Positions 8,807-19,078 are shown, counted from the stretch's first letter. The stretch is 64,000 nt of DNA from Polluticoccus soli (GCF_029269745.1 NZ_JARJHT010000001.1:1116001-1180000); one strand, 5' to 3'. Numbers and translations: made by a program. The notes: generated from the letters alone by a model not told the origin.

Positions 8807-9787
8807 ATGCTTTTCGACGGAAAGTTTGCAGCCGGAGGTGAGTCCTTCGACAACCGCATAACACAACTATTTGGCATCAAATACCCGATCATACAAGCCG
8901 GTATGATCTGGGCATCGGGCTGGCGCCTTGCATCTGCCGTGAGCAACGCCGGTGGCCTTGGTATAATAGGTGCCGGCAGTATGTATCCTGAAGTTCTAAA
9001 AGAGCATGTGCAGAAGTGTAAACAAGCAACCGATAAACCATTCGCAGTAAATCTTCCCCTGCTCTACCCCGATATCGATAAGCATATCGCTATCATACTG
9101 GAAGAAAAAGTACCCATCGTGTTCACCTCTGCAGGCAATCCTAAAACGTGGACCAGCACGTTAAAAGAACACGGCATAACGGTGGTGCATGTAGTGTCGA
9201 GCGCCAAGTTTGCTAAGAAGAGCGAAGAAGCCGGTGTTGATGCGGTAGTAACCGAAGGTTATGAAGCAGGTGGCCATAACGGTCGTGAAGAAACAACTAC
9301 CATGTGCTTGATACCGGCTGTACGCGAAGCGATTAAGATCCCGCTGATAGCAGCAGGTGGCATTGCTACAGGTCGCTCTATGCTGGCAGCAATGGCTTTA
9401 GGCGCAGAAGCCGTGCAACTGGGTAGCCGATTTGTATGCACCCCCGAGGCTTCTAGTCATGATGCCTTTAAGCAGTCAGTTATCGAAGCCGCAGAAGGAG
9501 ACACCATCGTTACTTTGAAACGACTTACGCCCGTACGTCTCATAAAAAATCATTTCTACGACCAGGTAAAAGAAGCCGAAGAGAAATGTGCCTCTATGCA
9601 GGAGTTGATGGATCTCCTGGGTCGTGCTCGCGCAAAGAAAGGCATGTTTGAGGGTGACCTTTCAGAAGGTGAACTAGAGATTGGACAAGTTAGCAGTATC
9701 ATCAATGAGATAAAGCCCGCGGCTGATGTCGTAGCAGAAGTATGGCAGGAATTCCAATCAGCTGTACGTCATCCGTTCACTTACTAA
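8807..9787 (+). CDS. Nitronate monooxygenase / NPD-type flavoprotein
   Basis: A 326-aa TIM-barrel FMN protein of the 2-nitropropane dioxygenase/FabK group. Features seen are the N-terminal YPIIQAGMIWASGW, the glycine-rich GGLGIIGAGSM at about 45-55, the GYEAGGHNGREE segment at about 149-160, and the phosphate-binding AAGGIATGRSM and ALGAEAVQLGSRF. Members either oxidise nitronates or act as enoyl-ACP reductase II. FabI is already encoded at 61.8 kb, so a FabK role is less needed but not excluded. It follows the M16 peptidase and is convergent with the DUF2130 gene. Confidence 0.8.
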   Translation: MLFDGKFAAGGESFDNRITQLFGIKYPIIQAGMIWASGWRLASAVSNAGGLGIIGAGSMYPEVLKEHVQKCKQATDKPFAVNLPLLYPDIDKHIAIILEEKVPIVFTSAGNPKTWTSTLKEHGITVVHVVSSAKFAKKSEEAGVDAVVTEGYEAGGHNGREETTTMCLIPAVREAIKIPLIAAGGIATGRSMLAAMALGAEAVQLGSRFVCTPEASSHDAFKQSVIEAAEGDTIVTLKRLTPVRLIKNHFYDQVKEAEEKCASMQELMDLLGRARAKKGMFEGDLSEGELEIGQVSSIINEIKPAADVVAEVWQEFQSAVRHPFTY

Positions 9788-9808
9788 TCAACGCTAGCTC
9801 TTACAGGA

Positions 9809-11026
9809 TTAGTCCAGCAAGTAACTATTGTTGTCTTCTATCAGGTTAAGGTCTACAGCGTCCATGCCTGATATGCCTTCAATAGAACCTTTGATGTGGG
9901 CTGCATTCAGCAACACTTTCTCCAGTTGCTTCTCACGGGCCTTCCAGAGTTTTTCCATCTGGTCGCGTTCTTTCTGTATGGAGATCTTCATATTCATGAA
10001 CCCTTCGCGGATAGCTTTCCACTGCTCAGAAAACTCAGAGCTGATAAGATATTCATAGAGCATGGTCATCTTATCTCCCTTATTTTCCTGGCTTTTATTC
10101 GCGTTAAATACTTTAGTCACCAGGTCACGCAGAACAGTTGCCAGGGCTCTTACTTCGCTAAACGTACATATCCAAACCCCGTCCTTCTCTCCAAATTCAT
10201 CCATGTCCTTAGGCATGGCCTGCGTTACGATCACAGCTACGTCAGCCCCAAGGCTACGCATATCGGCCTTCAGCTTTTCTATCCATTCAGCGCTAAAGTC
10301 TTTAGTACGTTTGCTTTCATAAATGATCTTACCGCACTCTTGCCCAAAGTTGTTGCGCACAGTTTGTATGCAGTCTGCACCACGTACGCCCTTGCCTACT
10401 TCGCTCACCACATCGAACGGAAATGCCGTGCGGAGTAATTCCTCCAGGGCCAGCTCCTGAACCTCACCTTGCAACTGCATAGAGCCCTGTTCGGCCTTGC
10501 GGCGCATTTCTTCCGCCAGTTTACGTTGGTCTTCCAGCTGCTTTTCCAGCTCACGCATCTTCATCTGGTAGTCTACTTCCTTCAGCGACATGCGCTCGGT
10601 CTCCTCCCTACGTATCTGCTCGGCCAGCGAGTTGCGCTGCTCCAGAAGACGCTTTTGCATCTCCAGCTCTCTATTTACATCCTTATTCTGCAACTCCTGT
10701 ATCTGCTGCAGGAATTCCAGCTCCTTCCGCTGGGAATCTTTAAGGCGGGCTTCTTTTTCCAGCTTTTCGTTCTCCAAAAAGCGCATGCGCGTCTCAAAAT
10801 CGCCCGATACCCGCTTGCGGACAAGTTCCTCCACCTGACCTGCTATTTCTGCCTCCCGTCTCTTGAAGTCGTCTTCCTTTTCCGTCTCCTTCCTCTTAAA
10901 CTCATCATCCTTTTTCTTCATCCATTCGGCCATTTTGGCCCTCAACTCCCTCTGTACCTCATCCCGGATCGCATCATTCGGCTCAAATTCATTCCCACAG
11001 CTGGGACAGGTAATAGATGTGCTCAT
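9809..11026 (-). CDS. DUF2130 domain protein with coiled coil and N-terminal zinc ribbon
   Basis: A 405-aa protein. Residues 5-15 (TCPSCGNEFEP) are half of a zinc-ribbon-like motif. About 20-190 is a continuous charged coiled coil very rich in Glu, Arg and Lys. About 195-390 is the DUF2130 domain, with LEELLRTAFPFDVVSEVGKG, GKIIYESKRTKDFSAEWIEKL and ADVAVIVTQ; the spacing of Glu, Ser and Lys residues resembles a nuclease-like fold. The cellular role of DUF2130 is not known to me. It is convergent with the preceding gene (21 bp apart) and divergent from the PorE-like gene. Confidence 0.8.
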   Translation of the reverse strand: MSTSITCPSCGNEFEPNDAIRDEVQRELRAKMAEWMKKKDDEFKRKETEKEDDFKRREAEIAGQVEELVRKRVSGDFETRMRFLENEKLEKEARLKDSQRKELEFLQQIQELQNKDVNRELEMQKRLLEQRNSLAEQIRREETERMSLKEVDYQMKMRELEKQLEDQRKLAEEMRRKAEQGSMQLQGEVQELALEELLRTAFPFDVVSEVGKGVRGADCIQTVRNNFGQECGKIIYESKRTKDFSAEWIEKLKADMRSLGADVAVIVTQAMPKDMDEFGEKDGVWICTFSEVRALATVLRDLVTKVFNANKSQENKGDKMTMLYEYLISSEFSEQWKAIREGFMNMKISIQKERDQMEKLWKAREKQLEKVLLNAAHIKGSIEGISGMDAVDLNLIEDNNSYLLD

Positions 11027-11104
11027 ACGTTTTTCTTATAATATCGGAAAATACAAAGTTCGGATTTAATGCAGAAAACCGCTGAGGTTATTATTTTTAC
11101 AGTA

Positions 11105-12997
11105 ATGCGGTTGACGGCGCTACTTACCATCTGTTTTATTTCACCATACATACCTGCGCATGCGCAGCTGTCCGACCGTGCCCAATACATGTATGACCTT
11201 GCGCTTATCAGCAGGGCAAAGAAGCAGAACAAGGAGGCCATCGCTTACATAAACACCGCTATCAAAGAACGTCCCTCTTTTGTTGAAGCGTATAGTGCAC
11301 TCGGTGAATGGTACTACCAGGCCCGCGATTACCGCAATGCCATCACCACATTTGCTGCAGGTTCAAAAGCTTGCCGCGACTGTAACAAGACCTTTGCCAA
11401 ACCACTGGTGCGTTGCTTCCTGGCCAGCTATAGGCCTACAGAAGCCTTGCAGATCATTCACGCAACTGCTCCGGCAAAAGACCCAGGCGATTGGGTTCAA
11501 CTCAAAGAGCAGGCCTTGTTCATGCAAAAAGCAATGAACGAAAAATGGCGCGACACTGTTCACAACCTCGGCGTCGATATCAACTCTCCCTACCCGGAGA
11601 TGCATCCTTACGTTAGTGCCGACACACAGACGCTTTACTATACACGCAAGGTCAACGGCATCGATCAGGACTTTTACCGCTCACTACGCGATACATGCGG
11701 TGGCTGGTATACTGGCCGCAACCTTGGCGCACCACTTAATACTGCCGCACAAGAATGCGCTCAAATGGTATCGGCTGATGGACACTACCTGTTCTTCACC
11801 CGTTGCGAGAACAAAAGCGAGAACGGATGGGACCAGGGAGGCTGCGACTTGTTCATGGCCTATACCGCCGATAGTGTCTGGTCTGTACCCGAAAGCTTTG
11901 GTGCAACCATCAACACACCAGCTTATGAAGGTATGCCCTGCCTGTCGGCCGATAACCGCGAGCTCTACTTCGTAAGCGACCGCGAAGGTGGCTACGGCGG
12001 GCTCGACATATGGGTCTCACGTTTCGAGGATGGCCTTTGGCAACTGCCACGCAACCTCGGTCCCACCGTCAATACACCAGGCAACGAAACTGCACCGTTC
12101 CTTCATATCGATAACCACACACTGTACTTTAGTAGTGATGGCCATACTGGGTTGGGTGGATCAGACTTATTCTTCGCACGTAGGGTGAAGGATACTGTTT
12201 GGACCCAAGCTCATAACATGGGCTACCCTATTAACTCTACTGCCAACGAAAGCAGCATCAGCGTCACTATTGGCGGTCAGCGGGCCTATTTCTCTTCAGA
12301 CCGCGATAGCGTGCTGGGCAACTACGATATCTACGACATCAAATTGCCGGCGCAATTACAACCTGTACCTGTTGCCATCGTTAAGGGGTTTACTTACGAC
12401 AGCGTGGGCAAAGACAAGCTTAACTATGCCAGCATCTATGTTGCCGATGCTAGCGGTGAAGACCTGTTTCATTTTGTTACCAACCGCGGCGACGGCAGTT
12501 ACATGATCACTTTACCGCTGGGGGCTAACTATGCATACCGTGCCGACCGCGTTGGATATCTTGACATTAGTGATACCATTCGTCTTGCAGAAATTGATTC
12601 CATGCAAGTGGTTGACCACAATATCCCATTACTACCTCAGGGCTACCAGGCGCCGATCACCGATAGCACCATACTCACTATCCACTTCCCTAAGAACAGT
12701 GCTGCACTTACCGACTCTGACAAAGCTGCCCTTCAAGAAGCTATATCACCATGGCTCAGCAAACAGGGCTTATATATTATGGTGCATGGCTACACCGATA
12801 ATACCGGCACTCCAATGATCAACGAACAGCTCTCTTATATGCGAGCCGGTTTAGTTGCACGGGCGCTCAACGAGGTTGGCATTGACAACTCCACAGTACA
12901 TCCGCAAGGCTGGGGCGAAGCAGATCCTATAGCATCGAATGACACGGAAGAAGAACGCGGGCTGAACCGCAGGGTAGAGGTGATCGTAAGGTGGTAA
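11105..12997 (+). CDS. PorE-like OmpA-family protein (TPR, PD40 propeller, regulatory domain, OmpA domain)
   Basis: About 630 aa from ATG 11105, chosen over 11069 because it gives a clean signal peptide (MRLTALLTICFISPYIPAHAQ). The order is a TPR region (about 20-115), WD40-like PD40 repeats (about 150-420, with repeated L-Y-F-x-S-D motifs such as HTLYFSSDGHTG), a carboxypeptidase-regulatory-like domain (about 430-510), then an OmpA peptidoglycan-binding domain (about 525-630) with GYTDNTG, NEQLSYMRA and GLNRRVE. This is the architecture of T9SS PorE, which links the trans-envelope machine to peptidoglycan. Bacteroidota carry several paralogues, so the exact PorE role is inferred. It lies next to the giant T9SS cargo genes. 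Confidence 0.75.
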   Translation: MRLTALLTICFISPYIPAHAQLSDRAQYMYDLALISRAKKQNKEAIAYINTAIKERPSFVEAYSALGEWYYQARDYRNAITTFAAGSKACRDCNKTFAKPLVRCFLASYRPTEALQIIHATAPAKDPGDWVQLKEQALFMQKAMNEKWRDTVHNLGVDINSPYPEMHPYVSADTQTLYYTRKVNGIDQDFYRSLRDTCGGWYTGRNLGAPLNTAAQECAQMVSADGHYLFFTRCENKSENGWDQGGCDLFMAYTADSVWSVPESFGATINTPAYEGMPCLSADNRELYFVSDREGGYGGLDIWVSRFEDGLWQLPRNLGPTVNTPGNETAPFLHIDNHTLYFSSDGHTGLGGSDLFFARRVKDTVWTQAHNMGYPINSTANESSISVTIGGQRAYFSSDRDSVLGNYDIYDIKLPAQLQPVPVAIVKGFTYDSVGKDKLNYASIYVADASGEDLFHFVTNRGDGSYMITLPLGANYAYRADRVGYLDISDTIRLAEIDSMQVVDHNIPLLPQGYQAPITDSTILTIHFPKNSAALTDSDKAALQEAISPWLSKQGLYIMVHGYTDNTGTPMINEQLSYMRAGLVARALNEVGIDNSTVHPQGWGEADPIASNDTEEERGLNRRVEVIVRW

Positions 12998-13222
12998 TTA
13001 CAAGCAAAACGAATAGCCACTAATTACATACTTCGCTATCAACAGGCATTCCCGCCGAGAAAAATGTTGCAAAATGATACCGGGCGCGTTGAAAGTTTTC
13101 TCTTTTCTACTGTTTTCATGATGTCGCTTTTTTGAGATAGGCAGGTGAAGCGGCCTAATATTCTTTCGCCACTACATCTATTACAATAGCAAAAATACAA
13201 ATTATATATTACATATGAAAAT

Positions 13223-13253
13223 AAAAAGCGCCCGCAATAATGCGGACGCTTTT
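13223..13253 (-). terminator. Terminator of the first giant T9SS gene
   Basis: Stem AAAAGCG-C-CCGCA / TGCGG-A-CGCTTTT with one internal mismatch, just past the minus-strand stop at 13280. The same GCGCCCGCA-type stem recurs after the second giant gene. Confidence 0.8.
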
Positions 13254-13279
13254 GTTTGCAATAGGCCCCCTATGATACT

Positions 13280-16200
13280 TTATTGTACCGAGATCCTTGT
13301 TCTGAAGTTTTGACTGCCGTTGGTCAGGTGCAGCATGTACATGCCACGTGCAACCGGACCGAGGTCGAACTGCAGTTTGTTGCCTTCAAGAGCAGTTTGT
13401 TTCTGGATAACCTTACCTGCCATATCCGTGATCACAACTTCTGACTTCTCAAGACCTGCTGGCAGTTCTACTGTGAACGCGCCAGTGTTCGGGTTCGGAT
13501 AAACTTTCACATCTGTAGTTACCATAGCTTTTACACCGTGGTTATCACCTTCTTCACCGTCACCAGTTCCGCTGTTCTTGTTGCTCGGACAGTCGCCCAA
13601 TACACAGCCGTGTGCCAGATGGGCTGCGATAGCCGATGTTGGCAGACACTGTTGTTGTGTGTTAGCAGGGTTGCCCGGAGGATAATGGCAGATCTTCACT
13701 TTGTTGCCACAACGTACATCTATCACCTGAACTGGCATACTTTGCGTAATGCTGCAACCGGTAGCGTCAGTAATAGTTACTGTGTAGACAGTACTTACCA
13801 GCGGACTCATTGAAGCGTTTGCCGAAGCAGGCGTAGCACAACCCGTGATCGGGGTCCAGCTGTAGTTGCGAGGACCTACACCATCCTGAACGGTTGAGCT
13901 CAGAGTCACTGACTGAGGACCATAACCCAGGTAGATTGTGTGGATCTGGTGGTTGGCATTGATCGTGTTCACAGGGCTCACTGCAACTGCTGCATTGTTC
14001 AGCGCGTGAACCGTGATCACCTGGTCGCAGGTGGTAAAGTTACCTGACACGTCAGTTGCTTTCCATGTGCGGGTGATCGTGTAGTTGTAGTAACCGCTGT
14101 TAGCAGGGTTGCTGTTTTGAGTACTTACGTCGCTGCTTGTTATAGCAACTGGCGCGCAGTTGTCAGAACCTGTTGCAGAACCATTGTCTGCTACACTTGT
14201 CTTACAGCTTACCGTTGCGTTAGCAGGGCAAGTGATAGATGGTGCAGTGATATCCTGAACAGTGATCACCTGGTTAGCTGATGTAGCGTTACCGGTCACG
14301 TCAGTCGCTGTCCATGTACGGGTAATTACATAATTGTAATGACCTGCATTGTTCGCGTTAGCATTCTGAGTGCTGGCGTCGCTGTAGGTAATAGCAACTG
14401 GTGAGCAGTTGTCTGTACCAGTAGCAGTACCGTTTGCTGTTGTTGAATTATCATCCTGGCAATTCAGCGTAACGTTTGCAGGAACAGTTATGCCTGGTTT
14501 AGTTACATCCTGAACGGTGATGGTTTGATCAGCAGATGTGCTGTTACCAGTTACGTCGGTCGCCGTCCATGTACGAGTAATTACATAGTTGTAGTAACCT
14601 GCATTATTTACGTTAGCATTCTGAGTGCTGGCATCGCTATAAGTAATTGCAACTGGTGAACAGTTGTCTGTACCTGTAGCAGTACCATTAGCGGTAGTCG
14701 AGTTGTCGTCCTGGCAATTCAGCGTTACGCTTGCAGGAACTGTAATACCAGGTTTAGTTATATCCTGAACGGTGATCACCTGGTTAGCTGATGTAGCGTT
14801 ACCAGTTACGTCAGTTGCTGTCCATGTACGGGTAATTACATAATTGTAATGGGCTGCACTGTTCACGTTAGCATTTTGTGTGCTGGCATCACTGTAAGTA
14901 ATTGCAACTGGTGAGCAGTTGTCTGTACCTGTTGCAGTACCGTTTGCCGAAGTTGAATTATCATCCTGGCAGTTCAGTGTTACGTTAGCCGGAACAGTGA
15001 TGCCTGGCTTAGTTACGTCTTGTACCGTGATCACTTGATCAGCTGAAATGCTGTTACCAGTTACATCAGTTGCTGTCCATGTACGAGTGATCACATAATT
15101 ATAATGACCAGCATTGTTCACGTTAGCATCCTGGGTGCTGGCATCGCTGTAGGTAATTGCAACTGGCGAGCAGTTGTCTGTACCTGTTGCTGTACCATTA
15201 GCAGTTGTTGAATTATCATCCTGGCAATTCAGAGTAACGTTTGCAGGAACTGTGATACCAGGTTTCGTTACATCCTGAACGGTAATAGCCTGGTTGGCTG
15301 ATACACTGTTATTTGATGCGTCGGTCGCTGTCCACGTACGAGTGATCACATAATTATAGTGACCTGCGTTGTTAACGTTAGCATCCTGAGTGCTGGCATC
15401 TACGTAGCTAACAGTAGCACCGCAGTTGTCTGTAGCAGAAGCCATGCCGGTTGCTGATGTAGCAGTAGAACCATCGCAGCTAACTGTAATGCCGGAAGGA
15501 ATTGTCAGTACTGGTTTTGTGGTATCCAATACAGTTACAGTAGCCGTTGTGGTTGAAGTATTGTTCGCTCCGTCAGTACCTACCAGTGTTACAGTATTAG
15601 CACCAAGGTTGCTGCAGTTGTAAGTCAGCGAAGAAACTTTAGGCATTGTGTAAGTAGCCTGTATGTACAGGCGTTTACCTGTGCCAAAGCAAGGATCGCC
15701 AAACAGGGTATTACTAGCCGGGATAGTTACTGAGTTTTGCCCGATCGCTAAGCTTGAAACTACAGACATACTGCTGGAAGAATGACAGCCACTTGTTGTG
15801 AAGTTGCCGCATGAACCGTTTGGCGTACCATAGCTTGCAAAATTGACAGCCGAAATAGTAGCGCCTGCCGGTGCTGTAAGCACTGCATCGCTTCCATGCT
15901 CAATACCGATAGCACAAATAGTACCGGTTGTTGAACCAGCACCTACCAGGCTCAGGTTCAGGGTTCCGCAATTGTCTGAAGAACCATTGTTAACCTGTGA
16001 CGGTGTAATAGTGGCAGTACCACTAGCACCCAGGTAAGCAGTGATGTTCTGAGCCGCTACTGACGGATTCACATTGTCAGTTACCGTAACAGTAAATGAA
16101 CATTGTGCTGTACCGCACGAGTTGGTGGCTTTTACAAGCACATTGGTAACGCCCTTGTTGAAAGAGAGGCCGCTGCCGTTACCTGAACTGCTAGCTGTTG

Positions 16201-18235
16201 TAGCACCAGTCAAGGTGTACGTGATAGCTGGTGCAGGAATACCTGTTGCGCTTGTAGCATAGTTCACAACTGCATTACATGAAGCTGGGGTTGTATTTGC
16301 ATTCATGTTCGACGGGCATGCCGAAAATGCCGGCATTGTGTTTACGGTTACACTTAGTGGCGATGAAGTGGCTGTACAACCTGTTTTAGTAACGTCAACG
16401 GAGTAGCTGCCGCTTACAGTTGCTGTGTAGCTTGAGTTGTTAGCATTTGCTATGTTATTACCAGTCAATTTCCATTGGTAGGTATTACCCGAACCTGTGT
16501 TCGCATTCAGCACAACTGAGCCGCAGCCTGTTGCACCACCAACCGGTGTGATCGTAGCAACAGGAGGAACGAAAGCTGCACAAGTGCCCGAAGCATTTCC
16601 GGCAACCCAGTCAGAGGTACCACCAGTCAATGCGAAGTTCTGCAGCGTACCGTTCTTACCGCTTGCGCTCAGATCTGTAAGAGTAGTTACTGCGGTATTA
16701 TTACCACCAATAAGGCCCTGATTGAACCTATAATATTCAACAAGGCCATTTTGTGGCAGGCTGAGTTCGCAGCCAACATTGTTTGTTATCTCGCCTTCAC
16801 ACAGTGCCCTGTTCCAGATGCGTACTTCGTCTATCTGGCCTTTCATAAACCTTTGGGTAGCGAACCTGCTGTCTTTACCAAGTGCTATAACCGAGTTAGG
16901 TTCATTTACTAAATGATTTGTAACACCAACGGGTGATGAAGACACCAGCACACCGTCTTTGTAAAACTTCATACCGGCAGGACTAGCTACGCCAGTATAC
17001 TTATGCCAACCTGGAGTTACCGGCACTTCTATGTCCCTAGATACGCCGTTGTCATTAATATAGAACTGCACAACATGGTAACCGGGAACATAGTGCATCA
17101 GCCATTGCATAGAAGTGTTCACGTTCTCCGCCGACTGCGAAATACCTGATCCCATACCGCTTGACGGGTCAATGATCGCTGTCCATTCTACGGTCAGCTC
17201 ATTGCCAAAGCTATTGTAAGGATTCGCGATCCTAACATAGTCATCAACACCATCGAAGTCCAATGCGCCCGCAGGTGGAAGAGAAGCTGTAGTGAAAGAC
17301 ACCTCGTTTCCGTAAGAAGTGCCCGCAGAGTTGGTAGCATACGACCTTACATAATAAGTTGTACCCATACTGAGTCCACTAAGGTTCGAAGTAAAGGCGC
17401 CTGTACCGGTACCATCTGTAGTAAAATTATTAGCAGTAGTAGGAACAGGCGAAGTACCATATGCCACACCACGCGCACTTACAGCAGCGCCACCATCACT
17501 GGTTACGTTGCCACCTGTTACGGCAGCTGTACTAGTAACGCCGGTAGCAGCATCGGTAGTTACCACAGGCTGGCCCGGAGCTGACGTACCGCCAGCTGCG
17601 TCATCCACAAATAATATTGGGTTAACAGCCTGATCTGAGTAATTGAAACAGCCGAGACCCAGGGTGTATGTACCTGCTGCACCGGCAGTAAAGCTGGCAG
17701 AATGCCAGCCAGTACTTCCATAGCTCCCGGTAACGATGGTTCCCGGTGAGCTAAAAGAATTAACCGTAACGGCAAGTAATTGCAGTTGCTGGTAGCCGGG
17801 GCCAACCAGGCTGGCAAATACGCCATCGTTATACGGAGAATAATCCTGGGAAACATAGTTCCAGTATACATTCACGGTTTGACCAGCACCCAGGAAAACC
17901 GATTGCTTAATACTTCCGTAGTTAGTTGAACCATTGATAACGCTGGCATTCATGTTGGTCAGCGCACCGGCAGTCAATCCCAAAAAGGTTTCCGTAGAAC
18001 TCCTGGATGTTCCTGATGCAGGTTCGATACGGGCCATACGGGTATTGGCCGGAGTTACCAGCCAGCTTTGTTGATTAAACCCAGAGACCACCGAAGTGCT
18101 TGAGGTCGCGGTCCAGCCCGAAAGCGTACCGTCCTCAAAACCCGGGTTACTAAACTGGGCTGATGACTCAGCCGGCAGTCCTGCTACAAAAAGAAGAGCA
18201 AGAGCGTATACGAATTTCAAAATGTTCTTTCTCAT
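13280..18235 (-). CDS. Giant T9SS-secreted adhesin-like protein A (1651 aa) with SUEL-type lectin domain
   Basis: Signal peptide about 1-27 (MRKNILKFVYALALLFVAG). Then, from positions on the DNA: a carbohydrate-binding-like beta-sandwich about 28-215; a fibronectin-III-like stretch about 220-315; a LamG/concanavalin domain about 318-480 ending in VRIWNRALC; an Ig-like domain about 558-630; an HYR domain about 635-722; a SUEL-type galactose/rhamnose-binding lectin domain about 775-865 (ASYGTPNGSCG and FGDPCFGTGKRLYI); six HYR-like 85-residue units about 902-1408; a GYGPQS domain about 1415-1505; a Cys/His motif about 1507-1550; and a T9SS type A sorting domain about 1575-1651 (VYPNPNTGAFTVE). 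It would be exported by T9SS and anchored or released at the surface. Its start overlaps the upstream small gene by ATGA. Confidence 0.92.
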   Translation of the reverse strand: MRKNILKFVYALALLFVAGLPAESSAQFSNPGFEDGTLSGWTATSSTSVVSGFNQQSWLVTPANTRMARIEPASGTSRSSTETFLGLTAGALTNMNASVINGSTNYGSIKQSVFLGAGQTVNVYWNYVSQDYSPYNDGVFASLVGPGYQQLQLLAVTVNSFSSPGTIVTGSYGSTGWHSASFTAGAAGTYTLGLGCFNYSDQAVNPILFVDDAAGGTSAPGQPVVTTDAATGVTSTAAVTGGNVTSDGGAAVSARGVAYGTSPVPTTANNFTTDGTGTGAFTSNLSGLSMGTTYYVRSYATNSAGTSYGNEVSFTTASLPPAGALDFDGVDDYVRIANPYNSFGNELTVEWTAIIDPSSGMGSGISQSAENVNTSMQWLMHYVPGYHVVQFYINDNGVSRDIEVPVTPGWHKYTGVASPAGMKFYKDGVLVSSSPVGVTNHLVNEPNSVIALGKDSRFATQRFMKGQIDEVRIWNRALCEGEITNNVGCELSLPQNGLVEYYRFNQGLIGGNNTAVTTLTDLSASGKNGTLQNFALTGGTSDWVAGNASGTCAAFVPPVATITPVGGATGCGSVVLNANTGSGNTYQWKLTGNNIANANNSSYTATVSGSYSVDVTKTGCTATSSPLSVTVNTMPAFSACPSNMNANTTPASCNAVVNYATSATGIPAPAITYTLTGATTASSSGNGSGLSFNKGVTNVLVKATNSCGTAQCSFTVTVTDNVNPSVAAQNITAYLGASGTATITPSQVNNGSSDNCGTLNLSLVGAGSTTGTICAIGIEHGSDAVLTAPAGATISAVNFASYGTPNGSCGNFTTSGCHSSSSMSVVSSLAIGQNSVTIPASNTLFGDPCFGTGKRLYIQATYTMPKVSSLTYNCSNLGANTVTLVGTDGANNTSTTTATVTVLDTTKPVLTIPSGITVSCDGSTATSATGMASATDNCGATVSYVDASTQDANVNNAGHYNYVITRTWTATDASNNSVSANQAITVQDVTKPGITVPANVTLNCQDDNSTTANGTATGTDNCSPVAITYSDASTQDANVNNAGHYNYVITRTWTATDVTGNSISADQVITVQDVTKPGITVPANVTLNCQDDNSTSANGTATGTDNCSPVAITYSDASTQNANVNSAAHYNYVITRTWTATDVTGNATSANQVITVQDITKPGITVPASVTLNCQDDNSTTANGTATGTDNCSPVAITYSDASTQNANVNNAGYYNYVITRTWTATDVTGNSTSADQTITVQDVTKPGITVPANVTLNCQDDNSTTANGTATGTDNCSPVAITYSDASTQNANANNAGHYNYVITRTWTATDVTGNATSANQVITVQDITAPSITCPANATVSCKTSVADNGSATGSDNCAPVAITSSDVSTQNSNPANSGYYNYTITRTWKATDVSGNFTTCDQVITVHALNNAAVAVSPVNTINANHQIHTIYLGYGPQSVTLSSTVQDGVGPRNYSWTPITGCATPASANASMSPLVSTVYTVTITDATGCSITQSMPVQVIDVRCGNKVKICHYPPGNPANTQQQCLPTSAIAAHLAHGCVLGDCPSNKNSGTGDGEEGDNHGVKAMVTTDVKVYPNPNTGAFTVELPAGLEKSEVVITDMAGKVIQKQTALEGNKLQFDLGPVARGMYMLHLTNGSQNFRTRISVQ
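14010..15530 (-). repeat. HYR-like repeat array in protein A
   Basis: Six tandem units of about 85 residues (255 bp). Each begins near TKPGITVPANVTLNC and ends near ITVQD. Four are almost identical in protein; the first and last are divergent caps. The same unit recurs in proteins B and C. Confidence 0.9.
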
Positions 18236-18732
18236 AACAGGTCTCCTTTAAAGTCTGCGTTAACAATTTGATATTGGTCTCCGTTTTGAACAAGATCCAT
18301 ATCCACCATCACTACTTTGTAGCCCTGTTCGGTATGGTTGTAGAAGTAGGTCAGAGAAACAGCAACCTGTTTGCCTTCATTCTTTACTGCGCCTACCACA
18401 AAATAGTTGGAAAGCGACCCCGAAGCTATTTGATCGGTCGACCTGAGACTCAGGGAACGGCCACGGGCGGTAGCCTCCCGCGCAAGCTGAACGCCTGCCG
18501 GCAATCCCATAACGTTTACAGCACCTTTGCCGTTGGCCGCATAATACTTTTCAAAGCCCGGCTGGTTGATGCAAGCCAGCACGATCTGTTCGGTTGCGGC
18601 AGACGACGTTGCGCTAATGCCGCGGGCACCAGACGTTGGGGCACGGTCGGGGCCCCGGTCTGCCCGTGTCGCCTGTGCGTAGACAGACAACGTGGCCAGG
18701 GATAACCCGACCATCAGGAGTAATCGTTTCAT
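18232..18732 (-). CDS. Small secreted protein preceding giant protein A
   Basis: 166 aa from ATG 18732 (MKRLLLMVGLSLATLSVYAQ), chosen because it gives a signal peptide; a longer frame upstream adds only unlikely sequence and would run through the leader hairpin. After the signal peptide there is a short Arg/Ser/Ala-rich linker (about 21-48). A compact globular domain of about 110 residues follows, alternating strands and ending NADFKGDLL. I do not recognise the family. The stop overlaps the start of giant protein A by 4 bp (ATGA), so the two are translationally coupled; a partner, processing or anchoring role is an inference from position only. It is transcribed from the shared-type promoter near 18888-18918. 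Confidence 0.75.
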   Translation of the reverse strand: MKRLLLMVGLSLATLSVYAQATRADRGPDRAPTSGARGISATSSAATEQIVLACINQPGFEKYYAANGKGAVNVMGLPAGVQLAREATARGRSLSLRSTDQIASGSLSNYFVVGAVKNEGKQVAVSLTYFYNHTEQGYKVVMVDMDLVQNGDQYQIVNADFKGDLL

Positions 18733-18784
18733 TTGGTTTGTGTTTAATTGTACTGGTAAAAGATTTTCGCTAACAGGTAAAAAA

Positions 18785-18822
18785 AAGAGAGAAATGGACG
18801 CCGAAACGTTCAATTCTCTCTT
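18785..18822 (-). promoter_or_regulatory. Leader hairpin with U-tract (candidate attenuator), unit A
   Basis: On the minus strand AAGAGAGAA (18822-18814) pairs with TTCTCTCTT (18793-18785), followed by a run of T to 18779. It lies about 100 nt after the expected transcription start and about 45 nt before the start codon at 18732, so termination here would stop expression of both genes. It aligns with the leader hairpin of unit C (shared ATTA-GAGAATT start). Confidence 0.6.
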
Positions 18823-18887
18823 AATAGAACTTATGTGGTGAGCAACACACAACTAATCGTTATGCATCGCCGGGGTAATTCAGGCTG

Positions 18888-18956
18888 CAAATATTGCTTT
18901 TGAAATATTCCTTGTCAAGTGCTTGCGTTAAAAGCAACGTTACAATCATCGTTACA
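18888..18956 (-). promoter_or_regulatory. Shared-type promoter with phased TGTAAC repeats, unit A
   Basis: Minus strand: TGTAAC at 18956-18951 and 18944-18939, then TTGACA at 18918-18913, 17 nt, then AATATTTG at 18895-18888. The repeats start 20 and 32 bp upstream of TTGACA. The same layout with the identical 17-nt spacer is found upstream of units B and C. Confidence 0.75.
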
Positions 18957-19078
18957 ACTTATAATGCAATCAAAATCTGTAAATTATATCATGGCAGCCT
19001 TTTGATCCAGAGCCAACTTTGAAACGCAAAAAGCCTTTGTTTTAACCAGTTTTTAATAACAATATTTAATAAAAAAAG

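Noticed and set aside
14010-15530. Regular 255-bp repeats that could suggest a repeat array of CRISPR type
   Set aside because: The repeats are far too long, have no spacers, and are an open frame encoding HYR-like domains.
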